From assembly GCA_029379385.1 (NCBI GenBank), contig CM055614.1:13831528-13895527 (forward strand): a stretch of 64,000 nucleotides of DNA, read 5' to 3'. A model generated the notes under the pieces. That model saw only the letters and a list, made by a program, of their open reading frames with translations. It was not told where the DNA came from and did not search any database. This document shows positions 13,514 through 24,619 of this stretch, piece by piece (the stretch's first letter is position 1; each line of letters opens with the position of its first letter). The DNA is from Quillaja saponaria (taxonomy: Eukaryota; Streptophyta; Magnoliopsida; Fabales; Quillajaceae). Both the position numbers and the translations under genes were made by a program.

Positions 13514-13940
13514 CCCGACCACCCCAACTTGGCTACTATGGTTGGGTAGCACTACTCAAAAAGTACAAAGATGAAGAGAGAATTCTGTGGAGGGAGAGAT
13601 AAATGACCCCATAAAATTCACGATGAAATTGGAAATGAACATTTAAAATTTAAAACTATAAAATATAGACACATATACATAAAGGAATTTCTCAAATTTG
13701 AATTTTTTCCAAATTGATGAACATTTAGAATGATTGATTCGACCATGCAAACTTAGTTTCTAAAGAAGTACATCTTAGGCCTCACAAAAATGATGTAAAA
13801 ATAAAATTGGTAGAAAAATTAGCTAGAGAAAGTAAGATACTAAAACCAAAAATTAGTATGATGCACCTGCTAATACCCTATACCACTTAATTCTACAACC
13901 AGTTTTGCTTGCAAAAATATGAATATCCATAACATATCAT
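13514..13940. other. Intergenic DNA between two retroelements
   Basis: AT-rich sequence with no recognised gene or repeat. It ends with ACCCG, which forms the left target duplication of the next element. Confidence 0.4.
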
Positions 13941-13945
13941 ACCCG

Positions 13946-14172
13946 TATTAAGGGTGAAACCCAGAGCAGGGGTTTATAGCGATTTCACAAACCACAAAGA
14001 GGGAGAAGAGAGAAAGAATAAGAGAATAAGAGAATAAGAGGGAGGAAAGAAATCTACCACTGGTAGCCAATTTTCATTCACAAATTCATCGATGTCCTTT
14101 CTGTATAATAAGGAGCCATATATATAGGCTAATGAAGATGTTAAAACCTTAGTCTAATTTTGATTCGTAACA
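13946..14172 (-). repeat. 3' LTR of the pectate lyase-carrying element
   Basis: It shares long blocks with 17,240-17,464, for example ggaggaaagaaatctaccac and ctaattttgattcgtaaca. On the element strand it starts TGTTACGAATC. The outer end reads TA where the other LTR has CA (minus strand), which is probably a point mutation. Confidence 0.8.
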
Positions 14173-14671
14173 AACTCTTCTCCTTCAATGAATCCTTATC
14201 TTGAAGGATTAAGATGAAAAACGGAGAGAAAAGCTATTAGCTATGACCTAATTGCAGTCAAGAAAGACAAACTATTATTATTATTTTTTTACTATAATAC
14301 TACTAGCTAACAACTTGATAAATCTGTAGCCTTAATGGTCTATGCTGAAACTTCTGCTTCATTATAACAAACATTTTTACCATGATAGCCTTGAAACCAT
14401 ATGCAGTGTCTTGATGAAATAGAAGCCATCTTCCTTCTTGACAGTTAAGCATGAAACATTTTTCATGGTGATCACATTTTTACACAGGCTGAACATCAAT
14501 TTTGTAGATTGAAATTTTCTGTATAGTGGTATTGACATTAATATTCTTTGTATACCCATCATATCTTCACAAGAATCTAATTTCAGTGAATCAACTTGAG
14601 CCTTGTAGCATTGCCACAAATTTTGATGAGAGATTGCTGATTCACAACCATCCCTCTAAATGCACAAATCA

Positions 14672-14691
14672 TTTTTTTTTTTTTTTTTTTT
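14672..14691 (-). other. Probable fossil poly(A) tail of the pectate lyase retrocopy
   Basis: Twenty T residues on the + strand are an A20 run on the retrocopy strand, about 240 bases after its stop codon. This matches a 3' UTR followed by a tail. A chance homopolymer cannot be excluded. Confidence 0.6.
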
Positions 14692-14931
14692 GACTTCAAT
14701 AGAAATATATGTAGAACTAATTTGGTAGCATTAGGATGTCAACTCTTTTGCACTTATTTTCTCCTAGACCTACTGAGATTCCCCAAACGGAAATTGCTTC
14801 TAAGAGAACAGCCAGAGGTTATAATCATGAAAAAACGACAAAGGAAAGTGGACAGTAATAACCAGGAAAAGTAGATCCTATAGATGTTTTAATATTTCCC
14901 TCCTTTTCCGAATTAGAAAAGAAGTAATTAA

Positions 14932-16144
14932 TCAGCAGCGGGAGCCCTTTCTGCAATTCAGTGCACCCGAACCCATCGTTATCGTGCCGACAAGAGAAGA
15001 TGGTCTTGCTCCTAAGCTTGAAGCTCTTTGCATAGCTTGATGAAGCTCCAGCACCTGATGTTGTGAAAAACTCACCGTTTAATAGCAAATCTCCTTCTGA
15101 CCTCCAATTACCAATTCTTCCATTTACTCTCTGGTGCATCCTCATGTTTTGTCACCTCTTTAATGAATCTTGCATCAGGTGCAGTAAATCTGTTCCCTTG
15201 GCTATTGATGGTTGGATTTGCACTAGCTCCAATGGCATACATTTCCCGATGAGTATAGTCATTGTTCACCACATGGAAATATCCATGCCTACATCTTGGC
15301 ATTCTTTGAACAAGTCCTTCTCCAAAGTGATTAAAAGCAATGATGACTTGCATGTTCTTGTCTTGTGTATATGAATCGCTGTGACCCAGCGGCATGACCT
15401 TATCATGGTGTGTCATGTAATTGTAATAGCAGGGGGCCCATGAATAGCATCAATCAAACCATCATCACAATTTGACAAAGAATTATGGTCCACCCAAATA
15501 TGACTTCCACCAAAGATCGAAACACCATCACCGTCCGATATGGTCCTCCAGCCGAAATGGTGTGGGGAGTCCCTCACCATAAGCATTCCCACCTTGCTTA
15601 CAATCATGTATATTTAATCCATGAATTATAAAATTAGTCACATGTTGTATAGTAATGCATGGACCCCCAGCAATGCGCACACTTGCTTCCTCTACCATCA
15701 AGTGTTTTGAATGAGTTCATTATCAATTTTTCCTTCAATCTAATCACCATATCTCCAGCAAAAATAATCCACAATGGCTCGTCTTGAATCACACCGTATC
15801 GGAGAGTTCTTGATTTCGGATTCACCACATCATTATCACTGGAATCTGTCACCACATAAGTTCTACCATCTCTTCCACCAATTGCATTCTTACCGAACCC
15901 AATTGCGCAATCAGCTAGCCGTTGCCTGTTTTCTTCCCAATTGCCATCACGCCTCCAACAATCATCAATTGGATTGCCACTCCCACAAGAGAGGTATCCT
16001 AAGTTTCTCCTAGAGCCATTGATTTTCCTGTGTACCTCTTGTACTAGCCAATTCTGGGTCCTGAACTGGGGAAGAGGAAATGAAGGTGGGGATGAGGAGA
16101 GAGAAGAAGGCAAAGATGAGAGAGAGAAGTGAAGGACTTGCCAT
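14932..16144 (-). pseudogene. Pectate lyase, full-length intron-less retrocopy inside an LTR element
   Basis: The minus strand starts with ATG at 16,144 and encodes a secretory leader ([19 protein letters not shown]), then the plant polysaccharide lyase 1 sequence in order. That order includes [40 protein letters not shown], the calcium-site region [37 protein letters not shown] and the end NCRKGSRC with a stop at 14,932-14,934. The span of 1,213 bp matches the coding length of a plant pectate lyase (about 400 residues) with no introns. Members of this family usually have introns, so this looks like a cDNA copy. Small indels near the start of the mature part, at about 15,665, 15,590, 15,420, 15,120 and 15,025 break the frame. 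Active pectate lyases cut de-esterified pectin in cell walls; this copy could not make a whole enzyme. A T20 run at 14,672-14,691 looks like its poly(A) tail. Confidence 0.9.
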
Positions 16145-17226
16145 GTTTGCTAAAGCTTAGTTAGACTTGGAAGTGTTTTTGTAAGAGATGTAACGCACAA
16201 GTCGTCATCCAACTCTAAGCAAAAACAAATTTTTATTTCGTTATCCTTGTCGGATTTAAGCATTCTCACCAATTTGAAGAAGTGGATGTCAAAGTCAATC
16301 TTGAAAGATTGATTCTTGATAGGTGAAAGTTCAACATCCTTGCCCAACTGTGACTCATCAACTTGAACCTTCATTTTCTTGAATATATGATTCATTTGCC
16401 TAGTTTCTTGAATGTACATAAACGATCTTTTGTGATCTTACCTTGACCCAAGAGCTTGAAACTTTTCCTTCCTCATGGTTTGCCCTGCATTATTCTTTAC
16501 TGCAAACATCCAAGTCATTATGGCTTAAAAATCCAGTATGAATAGATCTTTTGTTAACCCATCCCTTCTCCATAGCTCCTTTTGTTGTTGGCCTTTGCAC
16601 TTGCAAATCAATAATTCTTGCTGGAGACAGAGATTCTTGCTCACAGAATTCTTCAACAAGTTCTTTTTTTGCATTCACGGTATCTAAGGATTGAGTATCC
16701 CTCATTGATGTACCAAAAGAAACTTTCTTTTCTTGTTCTTCGATTCTTTTGACTGTTTGACCTTCTGGAATGATTTGTCCAAATTGTTGAACTCATTTCT
16801 TGATTTGGAGATTATGTAAATATCATTCTTGTCTTACAATATCACTCACGTTGTTGTTCCTTGGAGTCTCTTGCATTGTAATTTCATCTTGCAGAATTGA
16901 TGCCTGAGAGATCGGGTTGCCTATTTTATGAAAGTGGCAGAATTGAATCATTTGTAGTGAGATTGGGCAAGATTGGTTCCCAAACAACTTCTGAATACGG
17001 TGGATTGCAGCTTCCTGCCCTAGATGCATTGATGGAAGCTAAGTCCTCCATTATTGCAGCTAGGCATGTCCATTATTGATTGGAACTTCCAATCTCTACT
17101 AGCTTCGCGTTCTTACATCAGTAGATTGATTCTAGAGGGTCTTGATTTAAGAATTGATTGTCATAGATCTCCATTGCTGACTTTTTTTTCATTGACCATT
17201 GCTACTCCACAGCCAAGGAAGGAGAA

Positions 17227-17238
17227 GCTCTGATACCA
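17227..17238 (-). other. Initiator-Met tRNA primer-binding site
   Basis: The minus strand reads TGGTATCAGAGC, the standard plant primer site, one base inside the 5' LTR end at 17,240. It fixes the direction of the element. Confidence 0.85.
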
Positions 17239-17239
17239 T

Positions 17240-17464
17240 TGTTAAGGGATGAAACCCATAATAGAGGTTTCATAGGGATTTTTCAAACCAGAAACAGGGG
17301 AAGAGAGAAGAGAAGAGGAGGGAGGAAAGAAATCTACCACTGGTAGCCAATATTCATTCACAAATTCATCCATGTCCTCTCTGTACAATAAGGGGCCATT
17401 TATATGGGCTAATGATGACGTTGAAATCTTTAAACTAACCGTAGTCTAATTTTGATTCGTAACA
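17240..17464 (-). repeat. 5' LTR of the pectate lyase-carrying element
   Basis: Starts TGTTACGAATC and ends CCCTTAACA on the element strand, the usual TG...CA form. It is followed one base later by the primer site and is flanked outside by ACCCG. Confidence 0.85.
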
Positions 17465-17469
17465 ACCCG

Positions 17470-17834
17470 TCATTCGGTAAAACATAATTATCTTTTGCTG
17501 CATGTTTCATAACACAAGAATTGATAAATAATATGTTAAAATGATAAGGGGTGTCATCTGTTGATACCACAAATTTCAGATCACGTGATAGTTCTTGTCC
17601 ATATTGAACAGCTGCAACACCACTAGTTGAATATAAATGGGTTATATATATTGATACGCACCACCCGAGCAAAGGTCATAAAGAGAAAAAGAAAAAAAGA
17701 CTAGGAATCAGCACTTGGCTTTTCAGTTATCGGGTCTGACTGATGATGCTAACCTTCTTCAACTTATTCAGAGTAGTTAAAGTAAACATTACAAATTGCC
17801 AAAAGTTACGTAGGACAGTTCAAAACTCACTCGA
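17470..17834. other. Spacer between the retroelement and the first SABATH gene
   Basis: It holds the target duplication ACCCG at its left edge and a minus-strand open frame of 80 codons (17,430-17,672) that partly overlaps the LTR. No family was recognised for that frame. The right part is probably the 3' UTR of the SABATH gene. Confidence 0.35.
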
Positions 17835-20187
17835 CTATTTGCGTTTTAGAACAACAAAAAGTTGAGATCCTTCCTTGATGCTTGACTCTAGCAGATAAGA
17901 AAACTCGTCAGCTTTCTTCTGGAATCGATTAAATAGTTCATCAATGATGTCACTTCCAAAATGTTTGCTAATTATTCCCTCCATACCAGCTCTCAAGTGC
18001 ATTGTGCAAGCCTGAGAGTTTACTGGGCCGCCAATTTTTGAACTGGGGTTGGTTGAATCCATTCTCTCAATGCTAAAACACCCGTTCTTGTCTACGAGCT
18101 TTGTCATCTCTTTGGCTGAAGCTGTGTACACAGGCAAGTTGAATGAGTCCACTTGATCTTCACTTATTAATCCCTGTGTCAGAATTCGAAAAAAAAAGTC
18201 AGGTACAATGAATCGATGAAGCGTGCTGAAAGGCAAAACAGACAAAATCTCTGAACAAAATCCTCATGAAGTGCATCAACCTAATTGCATTTATTTACTT
18301 CACATGTTTGCCTTCAGATTTCTTAAAAAAAAAAAAGTCTGCTACTCAATATTCACTTACATCCTTCACCATATCCATGAGACTGGAACCCAAATAATCA
18401 AACAACACTCCAGCAGGAATACGAGAATGAGGGATCCCCTCAGGAAGACAAGGCATGATCAGCACCATTAATCCTCCAACCACAAGCTCTTTAGATCTGG
18501 CATCCAGAAAGGTTGTCATGTCCTTCGAAAATTGGGTTGCATAAGCTTCAGTCACTTCATCTGGGGCACTTGTGTAGTGAACCCTCCCTTTGTTCCATGC
18601 CCTGGAGTTCTTGTCTAGCAATTCTTCAGGTACCTTTGACAACCACTGAAGTGCATAAGAAGAATGCACAAAATGAAGAGAGGATTCAGGGAACAAGCGG
18701 TCATAGAAAGACCCTGGTACACCTGCAGCAAAGTACTGCCTGTCCGGAGGGAGAGAGGTGAAAAGGGTGTTGAAATCGTTGGATGAATGATCATTAAATA
18801 ACACTTGGAATTCAGGCATACGAGAAGCAAGACCTTCAGACTGGAGGTACTTCCTTTTCACAGCATCTATTATGTTTTGCATAGCCATAAAAGTATTAGG
18901 TCCAATAGAGCATCCCAAATCTGCTATGCGGAGTGTGTTGCCTGAAGTAGAAGACAGAATGACTTTTGTGTCTAGCTTCTCTGCAATCACATCATCTACC
19001 CTAGTTTTTGCAGCTTTAGTGGCTGCTTTCTGCAATAAGTCTATAATGTTAGTTGTATGCTTGTGATCATTGTCATCTTCCTCAATACAAACTGTCATTA
19101 GTACTGATAAACATTGTTCTCATTGAAACAAAGGTACCATTTATAATAAACTGAAAACTTATATAATAGCTTTTCTCAAACAGCCTCCCCACTGCCTTCT
19201 AGAGTTAATTGAAATAAAGATAATCCACACATTCAGCTATTGTATTACAGAAAACACGTAAGCATCAGGCAGCAGTCATATTCAGTACAAGGGTTAGTCC
19301 TATAGTTTAATTTAGAAAGAAACAAAAAGCTTGATCTGACATGTAAGTATTAAATTTCAAATCAGCGACTTGGCTTGAATAGAGACTTGTTTAGGTTGCT
19401 TCACCTCACAGGAATCAAGCATTAACACTTCTCATTTTAAACATCTCAGAGAAGAACCATCAGGACAACAATGGTCATACAAAAGGAAAGTTTCTCTCCG
19501 AAATTTCAAGAACTAGTAGGCCTTGATCTCTACCTCAGAAAAAAGTGTTGCTAATGATTGAATTTAGGATACGTACACATATAATGCATCTAAAAACCAT
19601 GAAACCTAGATAGATTCATTCACGAATAACTAGACTTGAACTGAAAACAAGAACTTCAAATCAATACTTCATTAATTCTTTATTTAGTTTCTTAAGAACA
19701 CATAGTCCACTCAATTTTGCAAGTCCCCACATCATATTTTGAGTTTTGACAGAACTTGTAAATACCTAATTTGGGCATTGTTCCTTCAAACCGGTATTAT
19801 TATGCCATTAAAAAAGGTAATTGCCTCCTTCCTAAATTGCATCCAAGGAAATAGTTCCAAGTTTTAAATCCAGGTAGGAACATATAAAGGGGCACATTGA
19901 AAACTTAAAGATCAACTCAACAGAACAGATTACTTAAGTAGTAGATTAAACATCCCAAATAAAAATTTGGAAAGGAAAACTGGGAAAGTTGAGTGAAGCA
20001 AATGCTGATTTTTAATTTTTATGTAACTTTGTCATCCTCAATGCTCAAAACATATATATCAGATGTGTGTGTATCATGCAAGTATGTAAAAAGAAAATAC
20101 CTGATAGTAAGAGTTTTTGGTGTAGCTGTAAGTGCCATCACCACCGTTCATGGGATGTGAATCCACTGCTGCTATTGTTTCACTCAT
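17835..20187 (-). CDS. SABATH-family S-adenosylmethionine-dependent carboxyl methyltransferase (copy 1)
   Basis: These enzymes move a methyl group from S-adenosylmethionine to the carboxyl group (or a ring nitrogen) of small molecules such as salicylate, jasmonate, auxin, loganate or farnesoate. Three phase-0 exons with GT-AG borders: 20,187-20,101, 19,029-18,361 and 18,173-17,835, giving 364 residues, normal for the family. Exon 1 gives MNGGDGTYSYTKNSYYQ, the N-terminal substrate and cofactor segment. Exon 2 has the cofactor motif LRIADLGCSIGPNTF, then FNTLFTSLPPDRQYF, VPGSFYDRLFPESSLHF and SSYALQWLSKVPEE. Exon 3 ends LFVVLKRK. Where Clarkia salicylate methyltransferase has Met150 (YSLMWLS), this protein has Gln (YALQWLS), so salicylate is not the obvious substrate; the true one cannot be read from sequence. 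The gene appears intact. A paralogue lies at 34,158-36,619 on the same strand. Confidence 0.92.
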
Positions 20188-20267
20188 TTTTCTTGCTCTG
20201 TTTCCCTCTCACCACACACATAAAGGGGCTTTTGAGGCTTTAACTCTGTTTCGCTTCGTATCCGCCC

Positions 20268-20282
20268 TTTCAATTTTATACA
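20268..20282 (-). promoter_or_regulatory. Possible TATA box of SABATH copy 1
   Basis: The minus strand reads TATAAAATTG about 90 bases before the start codon, a normal distance for a plant TATA box with a short leader. No transcript evidence is available. Confidence 0.4.
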
Positions 20283-20439
20283 AGCATGGAACACGCAGTT
20301 TAGCAAAAGACAACGAAAAAAAAGAAGCATGGAACACACGGATTTGCACTGTTATTAGTTTAGATTATTTTTTTTTGGAGGGCCCTATTTCAGCTGTTGG
20401 TTCCACGCTAAATTATACTCATTCTCTGTGAATTTTTTA

Positions 20440-20926
20440 AAATTTTTTTTCTTAAAATGAATTTTTTCTAACTTAGAGTGCAATTACTTGCTCTAAGACC
20501 ACTCATAAAAGTTTTATAAATAGAAAATTTATAATCATTTACTATGTTCGATGATCATAATTTCATTGTTAATTAATATATAAATTATTATTTTTAGAAA
20601 ATTTTAATTTGTAAATACCATATTTATTATATTTTAATAAGTATTCTAAGTTACATCTATTAAAAAATATTATCTTACATTATCCTTAAGTAACTTATTT
20701 TTTGTTATTAAATACTGAAATCGACTATTTATTATTTTATACCTAAACTCGTTGTTTTAAATTCACTTACAAATCTAATATATTTTTAGAAATTTAATTT
20801 TACTTTTCTCGGTAGAAAAAAAAAAATCTCTACATCTACTATTTATTATTTCTATTTCTAATTATGTCAGATGTTTACTAGGCTTTTCAATTTTATTTTG
20901 AATTGTTGGGTATTTTTCAAGTTATA

Positions 20927-20958
<32 letters not shown>

Positions 20959-21633
20959 GTATTTGAACTAATTGTTAACACTAGATAAATTATATGATTA
21001 AATCCTTTAAATATTCAGCTAAACTGTACCTGTTGATAAATAGTTTTTATTTTTTAGTTTTTTAATTTTAATTATCTAATTGTGGTTTGTTTCTACTGCA
21101 CATGTCAATAAGAATGGATCAACTTGAGTGAATGGAAACAGATACAACCATTGTTAATTGCAACATAAAAAAGTACAAAGCCACGAACATAAAAATATGC
21201 ACCAATTGTTTATGGAGGCAACTTCATCTTTTTTGTTTGAATTGAAAATAAACTTACAGTACAAAAGAAGTTGAAGATTTTTAGAAAGTGGTCCAGTAAA
21301 AAAAATAATAATAATAAATAAATATTAAAAAAAAAGTAAATAGTGAATTTCATATTTAATAACAAAAGACAAGTTATAAAGTACAAAAGGATGTTTAAAG
21401 AAAAAAAAAATCATGGTAATTAATAGACTATGGCCCTAATTAAAGAAATTGTCTTTAATAATAAGACACTTTTTAAAAAATGTAATAATTAATAATAGTT
21501 TGTCAAAATTATCATTTTCTGTCTTTCTAGCTAAAAGATTAAAAGAAATAAATCATGGAGCCAAAAAAGTACAAATAGATATTTATTAGCTTCAATGCTA
21601 AATATCAAGATAAGAGATTTTTTTGTTTTTAAT
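20440..21633. other. AT-rich intergenic DNA
   Basis: Very AT-rich with homopolymer runs and a TA microsatellite at about 20,925-20,942. No coding sequence or recognisable transposon end was seen. Confidence 0.4.
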
Positions 21634-24615
21634 TGTAATACCCTTGAATTTCAAGATACTATATAAATATATATTTGAATGTTCTTGTCCTTGTATACTT
21701 TGTTGGTATGTTAAATTACGTAAAATTTATGACTTATTGATTTAATTGTGAGTAAAACTAGAGTTATAGTAATAAATTATGTGGTGAAGTACTTGGAAAT
21801 AACTCTTATAATGTTTTTATGTTATTTGTATGTAAAAATTGGTAATTATTACTTTCATTGCAAGTATGAAGTGGAAATACATGAAAACTTTGATACTTTA
21901 AAGCTGTTCAATTTGATATACAACATTTGTTCACTGAGATACTTATATCTTTTGATAAGAATGTCTAAATGTACTTTCGATTGATGTGTTGGAAAATAGA
22001 CATGTGTAGCTTTAAAGTGGACACATTGTTTGTAATATTTAGCTTAGTAGATTAATCCAGTTTAATTGTTTAAAGTTGGGAAAAAAAAAATTCTTCAATG
22101 CAAGATTTTCGTTGATAAGACATTCACTTGGTTAAAATAGCATAACTTGAGCTAGAGGAATGTAAATCTTGATTCTTTTATTGGATAAATTAATTAACAT
22201 AATGTATATTTTTAAACATGTATCATGTGTATTATTGTTCAAAGATAAAAGTGACATCTGTCTATTTTGTGATAAAGTAGTATGTATTTATTGTTTTGGC
22301 TTGAGTTTGGATATTTTCTAGCATAATGCAATAATAAGAGGAACTTGGTAAGTAAATAAAGTGAATAATAAAGGACTTTGGAAATTGACCTCAAGGATTT
22401 AATTGATAATAAAGAAATATATTATGATTCTATGGGAAATACCCCTAATTGTGTTAGTGGATCTAGATAGCTATCATTGACCTATTAAATTAATGCTTAT
22501 ATGGTATAGATGGGAGAAGTGATAAAGTTGTCTCCTTGGCTCCTCTTTTATCTTTATATTTATGTTGAAGTATCGGAATCCGAGAGAGAGAGAGAGAGCT
22601 AATTTTCAAAAAATGTTAGAGGGAAGGCAAAGCACAGTTTACATTCTGTCATGCTTGTTATCAACTTAAGGTCAAGTGAGAATATAAGAGGGTTTGAGTG
22701 GTTTTCTTCAGTCAAACTCTAAAGAAAAGTTGTAGATCTATATCTTTAGAATTTATCTAGAGCTTCTCTTGAACTAGTTATGGCCAAAGAAGGAGTTATG
22801 GACAATTTACCATAACTGTTGTTGTTCCAAACAGCATTCAACCTCAGTAAGTCCATGGTGTTTTTCTTGGGTTTACAAGGAGAATTAGTTCAGGGTTCCT
22901 GAAGATAACTTGCTACAAACACATTGAAGGATAGTTATGGAGAGTTTCAATTACTGATTATGCTCAAGGATTTCTAGGGAGACCTTAGAAGGAAGTAACA
23001 GGCTGCTACATTGTGTTCTACACTCAGGTTGTGTTTGGGAGAAAATGAAGGTGTTCTTGGCTGATTTTGCTAGAGGTGCCTAAAGAAAGTTTTTTTTTCA
23101 ACCATTAGATGAATATATCTGGGGCAGATCTTGAACTAATTTTAAGTTGGGAAAGAATTGGAGCTGTTAAAAAGCTGCTTGGTTCTGTTGGGCAACATGT
23201 GTGCTTAATTAGCTTAGGTGACTTTTCTTGGAGCTCCGGGCTGAATTAGATGAAGGGATTTGAAGATAAATTATTACTAACATATTGAAGGAGATTTCTA
23301 GAGTTGGCCAAGGTCTAGCTATAAGTAAAATGTAATTGGGAACCTAATTGGGAACTCTTGGAAGCCATTTATGGAATTTTGTGTTCTGCATGTGTACCCT
23401 TGTTGTGTGTATCGTTACCTTTTGGGTGTCTTAACGGGACGATCCAAGAACATTGAGGCCTAACTATGGAAGGTATAGAGGAGACTTTTCAGGAAGCCTA
23501 TGTGAGTATCGATGGAACCATTTTAAGAGGCTCTAGAAAGGATGGTTTTCTTGCAAATAGGTGGCTGGACTATGTTCCCGCTTTGTGCATCTGTTTGGGA
23601 AATGTTTTGTTTTGGATTATCTAGAGCTGGATTTTGGAAAGGTAGCTAAATGAAATCTTGTAGATATATTCCTAAGGGTGACGTTTGTGCTTGTATGGTC
23701 TTGTTTGGAATGAATCATTGGTAGAAACTTAATACTTCCTTTGTGATAGGTGTGTATATTATTTATAAAGATCTTAGTATGTGACTATTGTGTGATTATT
23801 TTAGGACTGTTTGCTTGTTGATGTTTTTATATCTGGTGTATTATGAGAAAGTGCATAAATGCTAAATTTTGCATCATGCTATATAGTGTCTACTTAATAC
23901 TCTACCTATGTTAGGGCTGTTTCATGCATTCACGGTTAGTGTGTTGCATTGCATCTCTGCTGCCTACTGAGATGTAACTATCATCCTTGTTTGTCTAAAT
24001 ATTTTACAGATTGGTGAGTAGTCCATTGGCAGCAAGGGAGTAAGCTGAAAATGCAAGACTTGATTGGGTTAATGCTATGTTTAAGCAAAACATAATTTTT
24101 GTGGCTATTTTGTTTTCATATATATATATATTTATATGGTTGTGTAGTTGCACAATGATATTTAGGAGTTAATAATTAGAGGTGTAAACTATTTGTAACG
24201 AAAATGAGACTTGAATTGAACTAAATCTATGTATAATTTGATGGACATTAAAAGCAAGAACTCTAGTTGAGTTTTATGTTGGTAAATCTTAGTATTTGTT
24301 ATTTAAGTAATAATTAGATAATAGATTAGCTAATAGATCAATTAGTGATATAGTTCAGATAAAATAAAATTATTTTTATCTAGCTTGAAGTTAAGGTAAC
24401 GAAGATCTTGATAATTATATAATTATGTACTCGAAGTTGTATTACTAGAACCCGGTAGTGAGCAATTTTGGACAAGTCATTGTAATCATTTTATGAACGA
24501 ATTTAGTAAGCTAAGTTGGTAAAAAAAAAAAAAAAAAAAAAAAAAAGGAATATAACAAGTTAGGTTGAATAGTAGTCTTTTAATCAAATGTAGACACAAT
24601 AAATAAATCTCTTCA
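21634..24615 (+). repeat. ~3-kb LTR, left copy (+ orientation, 3' end missing)
   Basis: It begins TGTAATACCC and is similar along its length to the reverse complement of 29,596-33,470. Shared landmarks include attggtgagtag, agtaagctgaaaa, tgcttaa/aagcaaaacataat and the block around 24,180-24,480. The last ~130 bases and the primer site present in the right copy are absent. The similarity stops near 24,615, where a copia fragment starts. The short open frames inside it carry no recognised family. Confidence 0.7.
24521..24546 (+). repeat. Poly(A) run inside the left LTR copy
   Basis: A 26-base A tract that is absent from the inverted copy, where the corresponding place reads gaaaatgaaac. It is probably a local homopolymer expansion. 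Confidence 0.6.
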
Positions 24616-24619
24616 AAAA

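Larger units (their letters stand above)
13946..17464 (-). mobile_element. Compact LTR retroelement carrying a pectate lyase copy
   Basis: About 3.5 kb. The LTRs (13,946-14,172 and 17,240-17,464) are about 225 bp. An exact 5-bp target duplication, ACCCG, flanks it at 13,941-13,945 and 17,465-17,469. On the minus strand the 5' LTR is at the right and is followed by a perfect primer site, TGGTATCAGAGC. A purine tract (GAAGGAGAAGAG on the minus strand, about 14,176-14,187) precedes the 3' LTR at the left. No reverse transcriptase or integrase is visible, so the element must have moved with enzymes from elsewhere. The interior holds a full pectate lyase cDNA-like copy at 14,932-16,144 in the same orientation. 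It also holds unrecognised reading frames at 14,377-14,619, 16,150-16,419, 16,490-16,705 and 16,823-17,029 (minus). LTR divergence indicates an old insertion. Gene capture by a non-autonomous LTR element has a precedent in maize Bs1. Confidence 0.82.

Noticed and set aside
15063..16132. Plus-strand open frames opposite the pectate lyase copy
   Set aside because: Antisense shadows; the minus strand explains the sequence fully.
18346..19066. Plus-strand open frames opposite SABATH exon 2
   Set aside because: They are antisense shadows of a conserved exon with no independent support.
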